Shown: positions 47,201 through 59,007, counted from the first letter of the stretch. The stretch: DNA of 64,000 nucleotides from Trichostrongylus colubriformis (GCA_963978905.1 OZ022258.1:51940591-52004590); one strand, 5' to 3'. The notes: generated by a model not told the origin, from the sequence alone. Made by a program: numbers and translations.

Positions 47201-48832
47201 ATGAATTATATACTATGAAATGTTTCAGACCGCTCACTTTGGATGCTCCGCAACTGATTTGGTACGCATGTTCTGCGCATGTCTCAGTGGTAAAGACAGA
47301 CGAGCACATTGGGAAGAACTTTTGGAAGAATTCTACGGGTATCTCCAAAAAGAAGTTCCTGAAGGGCGGAAAATGCCATACACACTTGAACAGGTTATTA
47401 TTCGCTATTTTTTCTATGTCTCTACCTGATGCAAAGTGGAATAAGTGCGTTCGAAGGCACCGGGAGGGTAAGGGAAGACGGAGAACTGTGAATACATGTT
47501 TCCTCAGGATAAACCTTCCACTTCAAAAGAGATGATTTGTAGCTAAACCCGCACTAACAGCGCGGTTTGAACTTACCACGACCCCGCAGCACGGCGTGTC
47601 GTCCTGCAGTACTGCAGCCGACGAAGGTGGGGCAACGTTCGCGGTCAGCTGACTGGGCCTCTTTGCTCGTCTGCAGTCTACCCCGGCTAGTGACACAGAG
47701 GGGTGACAGGGGGGGGGGCAGTTCCTATTTCGCGATTTTTTTCGCCGTTTTATTTCGCTCTTTCTCCACTATTTCTCATTGTTGGGCAAACAACCAAACC
47801 TTGCTAATCCGTTTGAGAGCAACATCCTGCAATTTTCGTTTTCATAATGTTCGTTCTCGTTCTTTCTCTACTGTTACGCACTGGTTCATATTCCACAATC
47901 GATATTTACCGCTCTCAGGGTCTTCAGCAAAAATCGGAGAAATAAACTGTGGATTACGGTGGTTGAAAGAGATCTTATTTGGATCAGGCCCTCCTTTGAT
48001 CAAACTGAAAGAATATGCTCACATACATAAGTGAAAAGTGAGCTGCTAAGGCTCTCTGGGATTATTTAAAGCACCGGAATGGGAGGGGCGGGGAAGGGGA
48101 GCGTATTCGCAAACTCTACTATCCACGAACAGAAGAGATAATGGGTAGCGAAGATCGCACTGAAAAACGCGCTACAAGGGGCACTATTTCGATCCTAGCG
48201 TGCTTCACATCGAGCTGCACGCTTCAGTGGCGGAGCTGCCTGCTGGTGGCGGGAGAAGAAGGGTGGCCACACTGTTATTTGATGTCGCGTAGGGCGTATT
48301 TAATATCACTCTTGGTGATGTTAAACTAGCGATGCAATGAAAGGAAGGATAAATGACCATCACACACCTGGAAAGTTTGTCCTCAGCCTCAAGAGAAACA
48401 AACAATCACTCTTTTTGAATTGATGTTGATTGATCTCATCCAATCATTATCATATTTTCAAAGAAGGGCACAATTTCTAATTTTTTTCTCTCCGATTCCC
48501 TTTATTGCACTACTGCATTGAAGAATTTTGCAAAGGAAAATAGAGCAGATATGATTTCAGTTGAAAGAAGCATATCGCAGATACTTCCCAATGGGAGCGT
48601 TCATGATAGTGTCAGTGATGGGACCGCTTTTTGAGGCGGTTTTCAAAAACCCCGATGAAAGCGAGAAGAAGAAGGTAAGCCGCTAGCTCACATCCTTATG
48701 GATGGAAATTGAAGGACTACATCGTTTTAGGGTCTGGATTGCTTAATAGAGAAGACGGAATGCCTGATGGACGACATCTTCTACTGTCATGAACGGAATC
48801 AAAAGATTCAGAACGGTGACAGAGTTGACTGA
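41268..48832 (+). CDS. Gene D: complete CHK-kinase-like (DUF1679) protein, 425 aa, 11 exons
   Basis: Exons: 41268-41417, 41869-41952, 42165-42281, 42359-42430, 42643-42765, 45725-45841, 45929-46061, 46681-46781, 47229-47393, 48561-48674, 48731-48832. They join in frame to 425 codons, the same length as gene B. Motifs: LYTAGDGLYDTHVAWEDIEE at the N terminus, ATP-site Lys K78 (FIVK), CHNTEVAVFDYL with E122, hinge GYIIMEYLEN, catalytic HGDLWSMN at 273-280, metal-site D297 in VIDYQ, then HFGCSATDLV and LSGKDRRAHWEELLEEFYGY. A hydrophobic helix lies in exon 10, and the acidic/basic C terminus ends NGDRVD. The start is the ATG five bases after TTGCAG. AATAAA occurs about 50 bases after the stop. 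Exon 8 has an uncommon GAG acceptor. Intron 5 is almost 3 kb and holds a giant palindrome with an N gap. All catalytic residues are kept. This is the functional sister of pseudogene C. Confidence 0.91.
41543..41800 (+). repeat. tRNA-derived SINE, copy 3
   Basis: ggtggtgcagtgaaaggtgg, then gggatcaaatcccgcatcaa, then gagtcattgtataggcc. It sits just before exon 2 of gene D, the orthologous place to copies 1 and 2 in C, so the SINE predates the C/D duplication. Confidence 0.6.
43646..45243. repeat. Giant near-perfect palindrome (arms about 688 bp)
   Basis: The left arm 43646-44333 and a right arm running 44341 to 45243 are reverse complements around a 7-base centre (44334-44340). The left arm carries four stem-loop motifs TAGAGC...GCTCTA at about 43740, 43912, 44080 and 44229, spaced 149-172 bp, so the arm itself looks like a degenerate tandem repeat. 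The right arm mirrors them. The right arm is interrupted by 200 Ns. There is no coding capacity; frames are mirror images. Confidence 0.88.
44618..44817. other. Assembly gap of exactly 200 N
   Basis: Fifteen bases before the gap (44603-44617, acatattaacatcct) are repeated directly after it (44818-44832). The contig ends therefore overlap, and the gap probably hides no sequence. Confidence 0.9.
47394..48560. other. Intron 9 of gene D
   Basis: No exon. It contains a G run (about 47710), a repeat resembling 2640-2900 in gene A, and a + copy of the interspersed repeat from about 48065 (core gtagcgaagatcgc, then gatgtcgcgtagggcg). A 155-codon open frame at 47567-48034 overlaps these repeats and shows no family motif. 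Confidence 0.5.
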
Positions 48833-48882
48833 CAAATTGCGATAATATTGTATATGAAAACCAAAATATGTATATGAAAGTA

Positions 48883-48888
48883 AATAAA
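48883..48888 (+). other. Polyadenylation signal, gene D
   Basis: AATAAA about 50 bases downstream of the gene D stop in AT-rich sequence, implying a short 3' UTR as is common in nematodes. Confidence 0.6.
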
Positions 48889-51186
48889 TATTTTGCGTAT
48901 TTGGACATGAAAGGATCGCATGAGGATTGCATAAGGCCATTTCCACTAGCATTCAATCCATGGTGATGCGAAAGTAGATCGTTTCGAAAAACGAAAGCTT
49001 GGCTGATATCGTATACGGGTTTCCCGCTTGTTCTCCACCGAAATGTTGTTCGCAACAAAGACAAAAATTGACATCGAATTCGAAGAGGACCGATAACTAT
49101 GGTTATTCACTCATTCCCGCTGCTGTTACATAAGAATGCCTCGTTGATGTGTCATTTCAAGAAAGTAGCCCGACGATGAGGCATTGAAAGGGAAACTTGT
49201 ACTGCTCCTCACAGGGTACTGGGAGTCGAGAATTTTTCGAAGGGGGAGGTCATATCTTATGGGGGAAGGGGGGTGGTATTGGTATTGACGCGGCCATTTT
49301 CCAAGGCACCTGGGAGTGCCCTGCCTCCGAACACCTTGGGAACAACATTTTGTCGTAATGCCAATTAGCATACGAGACCCTGTCTAACCACTTACGTTTC
49401 ATTTCAAAGTTACATGGGAACATTTAAAACTCTCACTTTGCAAAAGGCGGCTTCGTCAGTGGTGGAATGACAATGGTAGCGTTTCAGTCACACTTACAGG
49501 TGGCAAGAGAGGCGGCTGGAAGGCTATCAAAATCCTTCCAACTGACCACCAGTGATTTCCGCGTAGATGCTTCTCAGAAATGCACACTTATTGTATCACT
49601 GGGCGTAATAAAAGCGGCTTTTTCAACAATTTTATTGAGCAAAAACAATGATAAAATATAGCAAAAACGTGTTGGAATTATTATTCGGGGCATTAAAAGA
49701 GCCCTATCCATTATGCACCAACTTAATACATGATCCATCTATCGTAGTAGCATGTAGAAGTGTCTGAAGACGCGCAGATGCCTCGTGGGACTTATCGCCG
49801 TCATAGTTGGCCATGTGATTTTTAGTTTGTTTCATCGTAAAACTGTCACCATATTCAATCGATAGTTTTTTCCACAGACAAGGGTGCGAAATAGGCGGCA
49901 AGTGTGTGGATCTTAATTGGCTTCCCAGCCGAAGGTAATCCGTGTGAGTTATCGGTTTCTCATATGAAGATAGCCTACCGGTGAATCGCACCGATCGCAG
50001 TGCCCTCCAAATCGATTTGCAAGGCCTTTTTTATTGTTTCATACATTAGCAAGAAAACTGGGATAGACGGTAGACTTACGCAAGTCTAAAAAGCAGATCT
50101 ATCGCAGCTGTGGATGAACATCAGTGATCATACGGCGCGTTAGTGTGCTTGTAGTGTGGAGGTAGTATGACAAGACTCTGGGTGTTTGCCATTAGGACAG
50201 GAGATTCACATAGCGGAGGACGGTGAGCGACGCGAACGTGAGTGATGAGAAGTGAGTCCGTATGTGGTTTGTTCACAGGAAAATGACGGTATCATATCTC
50301 TTATCTCAGACATATTCGCTAGCCCATTTAAAGAAAGCGGAAAGGGTCGGGATAAAGAGGAAAATGGAAAGAAATAATAGTTTCGGAACAAACATTCGAT
50401 AGGAGGTTATCAGCCCAGTTAGTTGAGTCAAAGATATTTATAGAACAGAAAGGCAATAATAGATAAAAAATGGAACCGTCACCATGAAATGTTTTTTACA
50501 TCCTTGATCAGCAGTTTTCCTTCTAAACACAGCAGTGTAAATTTCATTTGTGTTTGTGTAATTTCAGATTGATTTCTTTTCCAAATCCACGATTCAAAGC
50601 ATTGTTTGACATAGCTATTATTTTATGAAGGCTTAGAATCTGCTCTTTGAAAACAGCATGCAATTCCCATGGCTTGAAAATGTCATTTTAGCGAAGAGAG
50701 AGGAAATCAGCCCGACTTCATAATACCGTACACTGATGTTCGAGGCTTTATCATAAAAGAATTGCTTACCTGTCATTCTGACGTCAAGATGAATCCTATA
50801 GTACGCAATTAGTAGTCTGTGAATGGTGAGTAAAATTTCAATTACACGACGATTTTGACGAAAATAGCTTAATTCTCAAGAATATCCTGCAAAGCTCTTG
50901 GTAAAAAGTGTACTGAAACTTGATGACAGTTTTCTGATAAAAAGAGTGCGGAATATGGGCGAGCACCAATTGAGCATGTGAGTGTAGGCCCAAACAGTCG
51001 AAGTCCTGCCTGAGGGTAAAAAAAAAGAAAATTTGCACCTTGAAGCTGGTGACCTACTTATCAACATTTTTTCTGTCGTTGGACTCGTCGCATCAACACT
51101 ATACAGCACTTCCGATTTTTTCTCATTTCATGCGTTTCAAACGGAGTTATAACGCTGCAACGGTTTGCGTCGATTAATCCGTTGCC

Positions 51187-52008
51187 ATGTGCCCATTTAA
51201 AAAAATATGTGAGCGGTATTATAATATCGTAGAGTATCGCGTGTTCATTGCTTCTAGGCTACAGTACGATGACTGTGATAAGGATCCTTTATTTTTGGTT
51301 TATCATTCGTTTTTCTTCTTGGTGAGTGAATCAGGACCACTGCTTACAGTAATGGCTTACAATTTATCGCGAGACGTGCTTTCAAAACCAATGGTGAAAG
51401 TAATTCGGTTGGATTTCTCATTTTCATATTTGATACTGACCGGTGGATATTTTTGTCACGGATGTCGACACGTCGAGTACCACGAAATTTCTATGTACGG
51501 CAATAGTACAAAATCCAAGTACCATTTTTCTATCATACTTAATTACCCTACACCTCAGTTGCTCGGCAGATCCTTGAAGACGCGCGTTAGGAAAAGCGGG
51601 GCTGGTAAGAATGATGCCAGCACTGAATCTCAGGAAACTGCGCCATGTGTCCTCAGACCCTCCGATTTCATTTGGATGACTCACTCCAGGAGCATTGTTC
51701 ACATTCCTCCACCACAGTCTTTAGAGGCACGCCAGGCATTAATCAGATTAGGGACTTACTTTCTTGGAGCGAGTAGAACCTGGATAAGTGCTGAGGCTGC
51801 ACCTTTGTTGCAGCTGCACGGTGCACCCTCACGATGTTGTGTCTGCCTTAAGACAAGAAAGCCCCGCGGTCTAACGAAATCGCATTCGGGCTTGGACAAC
51901 GCAAGGTCTCCCTCCAGGGCACTCCGGAAGTCGAGGATTCCTCGACGGGGGGGGGGTCGCACTCGACCGGACAGGAGGGGGGGGGTCGCATCTGTAGCTA
52001 AGCGATAA
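51187..52008 (+). other. 273-codon open frame of unknown status
   Basis: The longest continuous frame in the window starts MCPFKKICERYYNIVEYRVF. The first half has Tyr/Phe-rich hydrophobic stretches (DPLFLVYHSFFFLV) and CHGCRHVEYHE. The second half overlaps interspersed repeats (51718-51935) and ends in Arg/Gly-rich low complexity from G runs. No family is recognised and no clear partner exons are seen. Either a chance frame or a relic. Confidence 0.2.
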
Positions 52009-52737
52009 TTTTATGGGAATTTCCTCTAGCCCATCGTACAGTCGATATCTGCCTCTCATACACGAAAAGAGCCACCGCTACCTCGCTGTCTGAATCGCAG
52101 ATGGGTGTAGACCATCTTGAAAAGGTGACCGCCATCATTTATGGACTCGTTACGCGTTTAGCACTCACCATCGCGCTGCCATGATGACACACACCTAATC
52201 GTTATGGAGGGGCCTATCTCGTAGCGGATAGAACCAATATACTCACATTACCGTAAACTATACGTTTATGTTATTGCATTGCTACCATAGAGTTCATTGT
52301 TGCGTGCAAGAACGACATGTCGGTATCCATTTAGGAGAAGAAAAATACATTTTTATTTTAGGCTACACCAGTCATACTATGAACGGCGTTTAATGGAGAC
52401 AAGCAGTCCAGCAAAGCATGCTTGTTGTTCACGTTGTTGAATTGTTGTAATTTGGTTGCAGTGGTGCATGTAAATTGTTTAATGCACATTGTTCAAATAA
52501 AAAGTAAAGCCCTATGAAATGTCTCTATCATATCATCATCACGAAGAGCACCAGAAGAAAAGATCATTGCATTCGCTTTTCATCAATCTCTCTTGACAGT
52601 CGTATGACGTGTGCATCTGGTCTGCTCATGAACTTGTGCGAGGCCATGGAATGCTGGGCAGATGTTTTACAAGATCTTGTGAAGCACCTGGAATCCTGAG
52701 TCAACCATCATCGGAGAGGCATGTAGTAGAAAAATAC

Positions 52738-53307
52738 CTGAAACAATTGGCTTTCCCTCATGCTTCATAAACCATTCAGAAATTTTAAATGTCGATGGCA
52801 TGTGAGCCGAAAATCCTGGACCAGGAAGTGGGTTGGCCCACTGCTTGGCCAGAGTTTCGGGCGTAACGATAAGTATGGTAAGTTCATCGTGTTGAACTCC
52901 GCAGTAGATTTTTGATATGGAGATGAGTATTGGCAGTTTTAAATTAAACTATATGGAGCGCTAAAATTTGGTAAAGCTGACCTCATTAGGCTTTGGTAAA
53001 GCTCACCTCATCAGCCTATCTGAGGTTTCAGCTCCTAATCTGCTCCTTTCACCTCTTCTGAGCCTAATGGCTGTTAAAAAACTGCGTTCATGATCGGCAT
53101 TGCTGGCAGGGATGACAAGTATACACTTGATGGCCTGCAAAGAAGGAAATCAGTCTCCGAAATTATTAATAGTGAATATTATTTTACCTGAATAACCACG
53201 TGAGGTATCCTTAATGCGTCTCCGTTGTCGAGCAGCGTTTGGCCCGCCAAAATGGCCATTCTTTGTAGCAATTTCCAAGCATTTGTAACAATTCTTTGCA
53301 ATGGGAT
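52738..53307 (-). pseudogene. hAT-type transposase C terminus (dimerisation domain), spliced exons, probably degenerate
   Basis: Minus-strand exon 53007-53134 (128 bases, acceptor CTTTGCAG, donor GTGAGC) encodes AIKCILVIPASNADHERSF, then LRRGERSRLGAETSDRLM. The P-A-S-N-A-D-x-E-R-S-F core is the hallmark of the hAT dimerisation region. An upstream candidate exon at 53188-53307 (40 codons, acceptor TTTGCAG, donor GTAAAA) joins in phase and ends LRIPHVVIQ. A downstream open block at 52738-52894 reads ELTILIVTPETLAKQW, then KISEWFMKHEGK, but does not join in frame at any good acceptor. No N-terminal zinc finger or DDE core was found nearby. It may be a relic of a hAT transposon or of a domesticated gene. 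Confidence 0.5.
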
Positions 53308-53506
53308 CTGCAAATGAAGTAAATTGATAAGTTGATGGATAAGGCAGTAACTTGTGACATCAACATAAGTTGGTTTCACTAGATGTCTTTATCAAGTTAA
53401 CAGACCAAAGAGAAAGAAAGCAAGTAAGAATACGGCCACGCTGAGCATATGACAGAGCGAGCTCTTTTATATGCGAGCCCTTTTATATGAGGGAATGGCG
53501 GCTATC

Positions 53507-53560
53507 GATGATAAAGTGCAGGGACAATGCAGCGCTGCGCTGTTCATGCACTTTGTCATC
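53507..53560. repeat. 54-nt hairpin
   Basis: gatgataaagtgca pairs with tgcactttgtcatc (14 pairs, one G-T). The stem continues imperfectly through cagcg/cgctg. Size and shape resemble a small pre-miRNA or the centre of a small foldback element. Confidence 0.45.
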
Positions 53561-54590
53561 GGCGAAAAAAAGGCGAAATGTGGAGAGGAGAACGCTACTG
53601 TGTTCACAGGGAAGTGCACTTATGTATTCGCTGTTCACTAGAACATTGAACATTCAAAGAGTATTCACTGATCACTCGCACCGTGAAACACCCTTTCAAT
53701 GTTATCTGCAACTCGTAGCAGGAGCCCAGTGCATGGCGGATCCCTTAAGCGAAGCCACAAGTGTATGTCCTATCTGATAGCCGCACGAGATCATCTTACT
53801 AGGCCAACCACCCTTCTAGTTACATCTACTGCCCTTCCAATCACATCTACTGCGAAAGTAGGAGGCATGGCGCATACCCAGAGCAAGGATGGAGAACGCT
53901 AAGGTGTTGGTTTTACTGCACTGCTACCAGGAAAATTGTTTAGAAAGTATGAGGCTGCTTTTGAGGAGGTTTTGAACGCTCTCTGTGCGACGCTGTCACG
54001 CTCTTGATGGCAAAAAAATTTTCCTCGACATTTCCTCGACTCACGTTTCTCAAGAACTAAGCAGCGTACAAAAGAGTTTGAGGGCGCGTTGGAAAGAGCA
54101 AAGTCTCTAGTTTCAGAAAAACAACTGGGGTTGCAAAACATACAGCACAAAAAAAGATATACCTGTTAGAACTCAAAAAACCCGCATGCAATTTTCATTT
54201 TCCTCGACTAATCCTCGACTCGCATTCCTCTCTCATTTCTGAACATTTGAAGCAACTAAAGTAGACATTAGAAAGAGCAAACCTAGCTCTTTCAAAAAAA
54301 CACCCGAGGTCCCAAATCATAAAATATGAGGAAAGTTATGATCGTTCAAACAAGGTCTACTTTCGCGATTTTCAGCCATTTTTGTCGATTAGCGCGCTCC
54401 AGGTTCGCACGCCGCGACGCGACCGCAGCGTTTTGAATGTTACCGCGAATTTCAAGTTTTTGAATTTCTAATAGGTATTTTTCATGTTTTTCTCTGTTAT
54501 GTTCTATGTTTTTTTATGTTTTTATGTTCATGTTTCGTTGTGCTTTATGTTTAAATGTGTTTAATGTTTGTTTACATGTGTTTTTTTCAG

Positions 54591-55484
54591 ATTTCGTCAA
54601 TAGTCGAAGCCGTCCCGTTAATCGCATCAAGGTATGTTGCTTTTTTTCAGAATTTGTTATGTGTATTGAATATTTTTCATATATAGTCGTATAGTTTCCA
54701 TTATGCTTTATGTTTAAATGTTTCTAATGCTTATTTCATGTCCTTTTTTCAGGTATCGTTCATGGTCGAAGTTCGGACGCGCGCCGCATCAAGGTATGTT
54801 GCTTTTTTTCAGAATTTGTTATGTGTATTGAATATTTTTCATATATAGTCGTATAGTTTCCATTATGCTTTATGTTTAAATGTTTCTAATGCTCATTTCA
54901 TGTCCTTTTTTCAGGTATTCTTCATCGTGAAATCCAAACGCCTCCCGTAGGAAGGTATGTTGCTTTTTTTCAGATCTTGCAATTGTTCTTTGACTGTTTT
55001 TCATAATTAGTCGTAATATTTACGTTGTACTTAATGTTTCAATGTCTTTAATGCTTATTTCATGTACTTTTTTTCAGGTATTTTTTGATAGTGAAGTCCG
55101 ACGCCGCCCGCAGGAAGGTATGTTGCTTTTTTTTCAGAAAATGAGGTCTGTTGTTTTCTTTTCATTCTTCATGTTTAATATTGTTCACTTATTCTTATGT
55201 TACTCTTTTTCTTACATTTTCGCGTTTTGCTTTACCTATATATGTTTGATTTTGCTTTTTTCAGGTCCGTTGAAGAAGTGGCCGATTAAATCGAGGGAAG
55301 GCGTTCAGGAAACGAGGTTTGTTGTTTTCTTTTCATTCTTCATGTTTAATATTGTTCACTTATTCTTGTAATGCTCTTTTTATACATTTTCGTCTTTTAC
55401 TTTATCTATATATGTTTGGTTTTGCTTTTTTTAGGTCCGTTGAAGAAGTACCCGAGTAAAACGAGAGAAGTTTCAGAAAGAAAG
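54591..55484 (+). other. Tandem array of about 40-nt exon-like units
   Basis: Six short segments lie between T-rich TTTTTTCAG acceptors and (for four) GTATGTTGC donors: 54591-54631 (41), 54753-54793 (41), 54915-54954 (40), 55078-55117 (40), 55265-55316 (52) and 55435-55484. Starts are 162, 162, 163, 187 and 170 bases apart. The spacers 54632-54752 and 54794-54914 are almost identical, showing recent tandem duplication. Units align with each other (gtcgaagttcggacgc, gtgaagtccgacgccgc). In one frame they give basic peptides (GRSSDARRIK, VKSDAARRK, KKWPIKSREG), but no single frame stays open through all six. AATAAA at 55596-55601 could end a transcript. It may be a repetitive non-coding transcript or a degenerate microexon gene. 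Confidence 0.45.
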
Positions 55485-55595
55485 ATTTTTTGTTTTCTTT
55501 ATATTTCGTGTTCGATTTAATAGGATTTAATGTGTGAAATTGTAATTTTTTTGGTTTGTACTTCTTCGATTACCTTTTACTGTGCCTAAGGGAAA

Positions 55596-55601
55596 AATAA
55601 A
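55596..55601 (+). other. Polyadenylation signal after the exon-like array
   Basis: AATAAA about 110 bases beyond the last exon-like unit. It is consistent with a + strand transcript through the array, but unproven. Confidence 0.3.
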
Positions 55602-57579
55602 TGTTCGCAATATTTGTACTGTAACATTTATTACAAAAGAAAACCAATACAACTACATAAAACATGAAATATAGCAATCATACAATCTTGCGGTGCTGTG
55701 GAAGCCAGTAGGGGGGGGGGGGGTCGCATTTGAGACCCGAAGAGGGGGGGGTCGCACTGAAGCGGCCATTTTCCTCGACACCTGGGAGTGCCCTGTCTCC
55801 CTCACATGGAGCAGAAGTCTTGCAAGAGGAGATCATACAATGGAACAGCCACTATGAAATCCGTTCGTTTGAGGCAAGGAGTGATTTGGCTGGGTGGGCG
55901 TGGTTTGGTTGTGTTCAAGCAAGCACAACACCGTGAGGGTGCACCGTGCAGCAGCAACAAAGGTGAAGCCTGAGCAGTTATCCAAAAACCAACTCGTCCC
56001 AAGAGAGCAAGCCACCAATCTGCTCATCGCCTGGTGTGCCTTTGAGGCGCTTCACTTGTGTTTCTGCGATTAAGCTGATTTTTTACCAAGCAATGACAGA
56101 TGCGATCGCTGTGATCCCATGAGTTCCCCCTTGGTTTGTGCTCATAATTGGAAATTATTGAAAGGATAGAAAGAAGAGTTGAAAAGTGTCCATGTGTCGT
56201 GAACAGTACACCACACTCTCAGAGTAACGTTAAAGAAGAAAGTTGAACTCCTAAATTGAGCTTATACTCGTAAAATACCATCTCGACCGTTACAAACAAT
56301 CGATGGACAACTAGGTTTTGATAGGAGGCCATGAGGTTGAATCACTTTGCCTGGTAACAGAGATAATGGAGTGGAGGTTCTATCATTTGCAGGTTTTGAA
56401 AATCTATGACTACAACGATTTCAGAATATTGAGTATTGGCAGATGATAAGGAAATGCAGTAAACAAAACTGAAGAATGGATCCATAATTCCCTATTTTAT
56501 TTGCGGGATCAGGAACATCATCGCTTCAGCAGGATACTTCCTATTGGCAACTGATTAATCTCTTATTAATAATTCTGTTTTTTGAGAGAATGTAATTCTA
56601 TGTGATATGCAAAATAATGTGTCTTTATGTGCTAGATAATGCTCAGAAGGAGTGCAAGAGGTCAGTGTTCATAGCTCATTTGTTATCCGCCCTGGATCCC
56701 CTTTTATAGAATTTTCACTTCGTGTCGCGCTCTGTAGGACAAGCGCACTTGTCGAGCAAAATGGGCGCCCCAGTAGGATCCGCCTTTTACTGAACGCGGA
56801 CCCAAATACGACCCCCCTTTTAACACCTACATAATCTCTGGAGTATTAGTAACCATTGCCAATTGCATAGTATTACGAACTATTTAATTACCGGAATTTT
56901 TCTGCTGATCGCACGAAAATCATACTTTCTTGCATAACCGGCTCAGCAGACGGCACTTTTTGCTTATCTTTTAGCTTGGAATCATTGCTGACCTCTGCAT
57001 TTGCAACCTTCCTCTCCCCCCTTCAAATACGGCCTCTCTGTCGAGGAATCGTTGACACCTGGTGCACGATGCGTGTGTAAGGCTTGAACAGGCTATCTAT
57101 GTACAGCTACATAGTTAGTCCGAGCAGTATACCATAAAACAAAAAAGTGTTAGGAATCTGGTGATCCCCATCTGTCATGAAACATTATTGCGTCTATCAC
57201 TATCGCTTCGTATCATCAATTATCGTTACTCATATTATCAATAATATCCATCGTCCTGCCACCTGTTGCTACTTGCTATCTCATTGGACGCTGTTGGCTC
57301 TTATGCTGTGCACCCTTCTATAACAATGATTGTGCTAAAGCCACAACCTTGTTTACATGTTTATTCATAGGTTTCTCTGCCCTAACACTTACACTGCGGG
57401 AGGCACATATTCAACAGGTGCTAACGCAAAGAGGGGGGGGGGGCATTTCACTACTGGACCCTATTTTTACCTGAGCCGAGAAGGGGTAAGGAGCCTCTCC
57501 ATTCCTTCTTCAAGGCTTAGGCAAAAGTGTACGCCTGAATGTGCAGATTGGTCGCTCGAAGATCTCTCCAGGATGCTTA

Positions 57580-58605
57580 CAAGGGAAGGACCCCAGGTCG
57601 AAGTGGCCATTTGGAATGAGATGCATATGGTCCGATCTCTTCTCGGACGCTGATCTCGAATCTGCATTCCAAATTTGCAAAACGATTTTCTGAGCGGAGT
57701 TATGGTGGTTGTTTGAACGAACGGTTCATCAGCATGGCCGTTGCTTAGCAGTCAACGGCCTCAGCGGCTCGGTGGTAGTGCTCCGGATCTGCAGGAGAGG
57801 GGTCGAGGGTTTGCTCCCCGCCAGTGCGACTTCTTTTGCATTTTGTGTTTCATTGTCAGTGAGTGCTTTTCTTCCACTTCTGGACGTTTCCTTGGACTGG
57901 TACCTATCACACCCATCATTTACTCTGCCACTTTATTTATAACTGCTAACATTACTCACAAAGGAAGGATACCAAGTCGAAGAGAATCCCGTACCACACG
58001 AATCAGGCCTTCTTGCGTGAAAAGATTATGATATTCGTGCACAGGGGGTCGAATTACCCCTCTGTGCAAATTTTCAGCCAAATCCACTTTTTGGTCCAAC
58101 TTCGGAAAATTGGGGGTGGTCAGGTTATAAAGTGGTAGATTTTGAATTTTCTTCTACAGAAAACCCTGAAACCTGAACAAGATAGCCTACACATACCTTT
58201 TACACTTGCCCATCGCACTAAATGTACGAAACAAGCGTCAATTAAGAGCATTTCCTAGGCAAGGGTCAACGACTTCTCCTTTGTTCAATGGGCTGCCACC
58301 CTATAGCCCGGAATTTTTCCGAAATTTGGTCAAATTCTCGAATTGGCTAAAAACTTGTCTTCTGGGGTAATTTGACTCCCTGAACACGAAAATCTCCCTG
58401 GTTTTGCGCAAGAAGGTCTGGCTCGCGTGCTATGGGCTTCCAAACCTACCATAATAGTATTGTTTTTTCAAAAAAACCTCCATAACTCCGCTCAGAGAAT
58501 CGTTTTGCAAATTTCGAATACAGATTCGAGATCAGCGTCCGAAAATACGTCGGACCATATGTATCCCATTCCGAATGGCCACTTCGACCTGAGGTCCTTC
58601 CCTTG
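57580..58605. mobile_element. Harbinger-like foldback element, second member
   Basis: Terminal repeats of about 130-150 bp start CAAGGGAAGGACCCCAGGTC. The left flank is TTA, but the right flank is TTT. The central part (gcaagaaggtctggctcgcg, ttggtcaaattctcgaattgg) matches the element at 36705-37557. A tRNA-like stretch (about 57760-57835) lies inside the left half. Confidence 0.6.
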
Positions 58606-58833
58606 TTTGATAAGCAACTTTTTATAAGATGCCCCCCCCCCCTCATTGCGACAGCACCATTCAACACAATATCAACACAATAGTCGAGCAAAGCATCATC
58701 AGAAAATTGAGGAAAATGCTGTGAGATGATGTAACAACAAAGATGTTTGTTCTTCAAGCGCTAAGATGAATCCGAGGGTGACGATTAGTCGTGATAACAT
58801 CGGTGTGAACTGATAAGAGGTCTCGCTGTTGTC

Positions 58834-58840
58834 TATAAAA
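58834..58840 (+). promoter_or_regulatory. TATA-like motif upstream of gene E
   Basis: TATAAAA lies about 180 bases upstream of the gene E start and about 175 bases before its acceptor. That would fit a short outron. It could also be chance in AT-rich DNA; there is no other support. Confidence 0.25.
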
Positions 58841-59007
58841 AGTGTATTCTATTTGTGATATCGCAAGGGGAAGCACGTCCTCCTAACTGATGCAAACCGT
58901 TTGTTGCTCACCAATAGTTTTCAATTAAATCCTTTCCAGAACCTCCTTTTTCCAAAAAACTCGTACTGTTTTCTGTCCATACGCCTGCACAGATTTTTAT
59001 TTTATTT

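Noticed and set aside
47567..48034. 155-codon open frame in intron 9 of gene D
   Set aside because: Overlaps interspersed repeats also present in gene A intron sequence and lies inside a well-defined intron.
57760..57835. tRNA gene
   Set aside because: A-box- and B-box-like sequence is present (ggtggtagtgctcc, ggtcgagggtttgctcc), but no full acceptor stem; better seen as a SINE-like piece.
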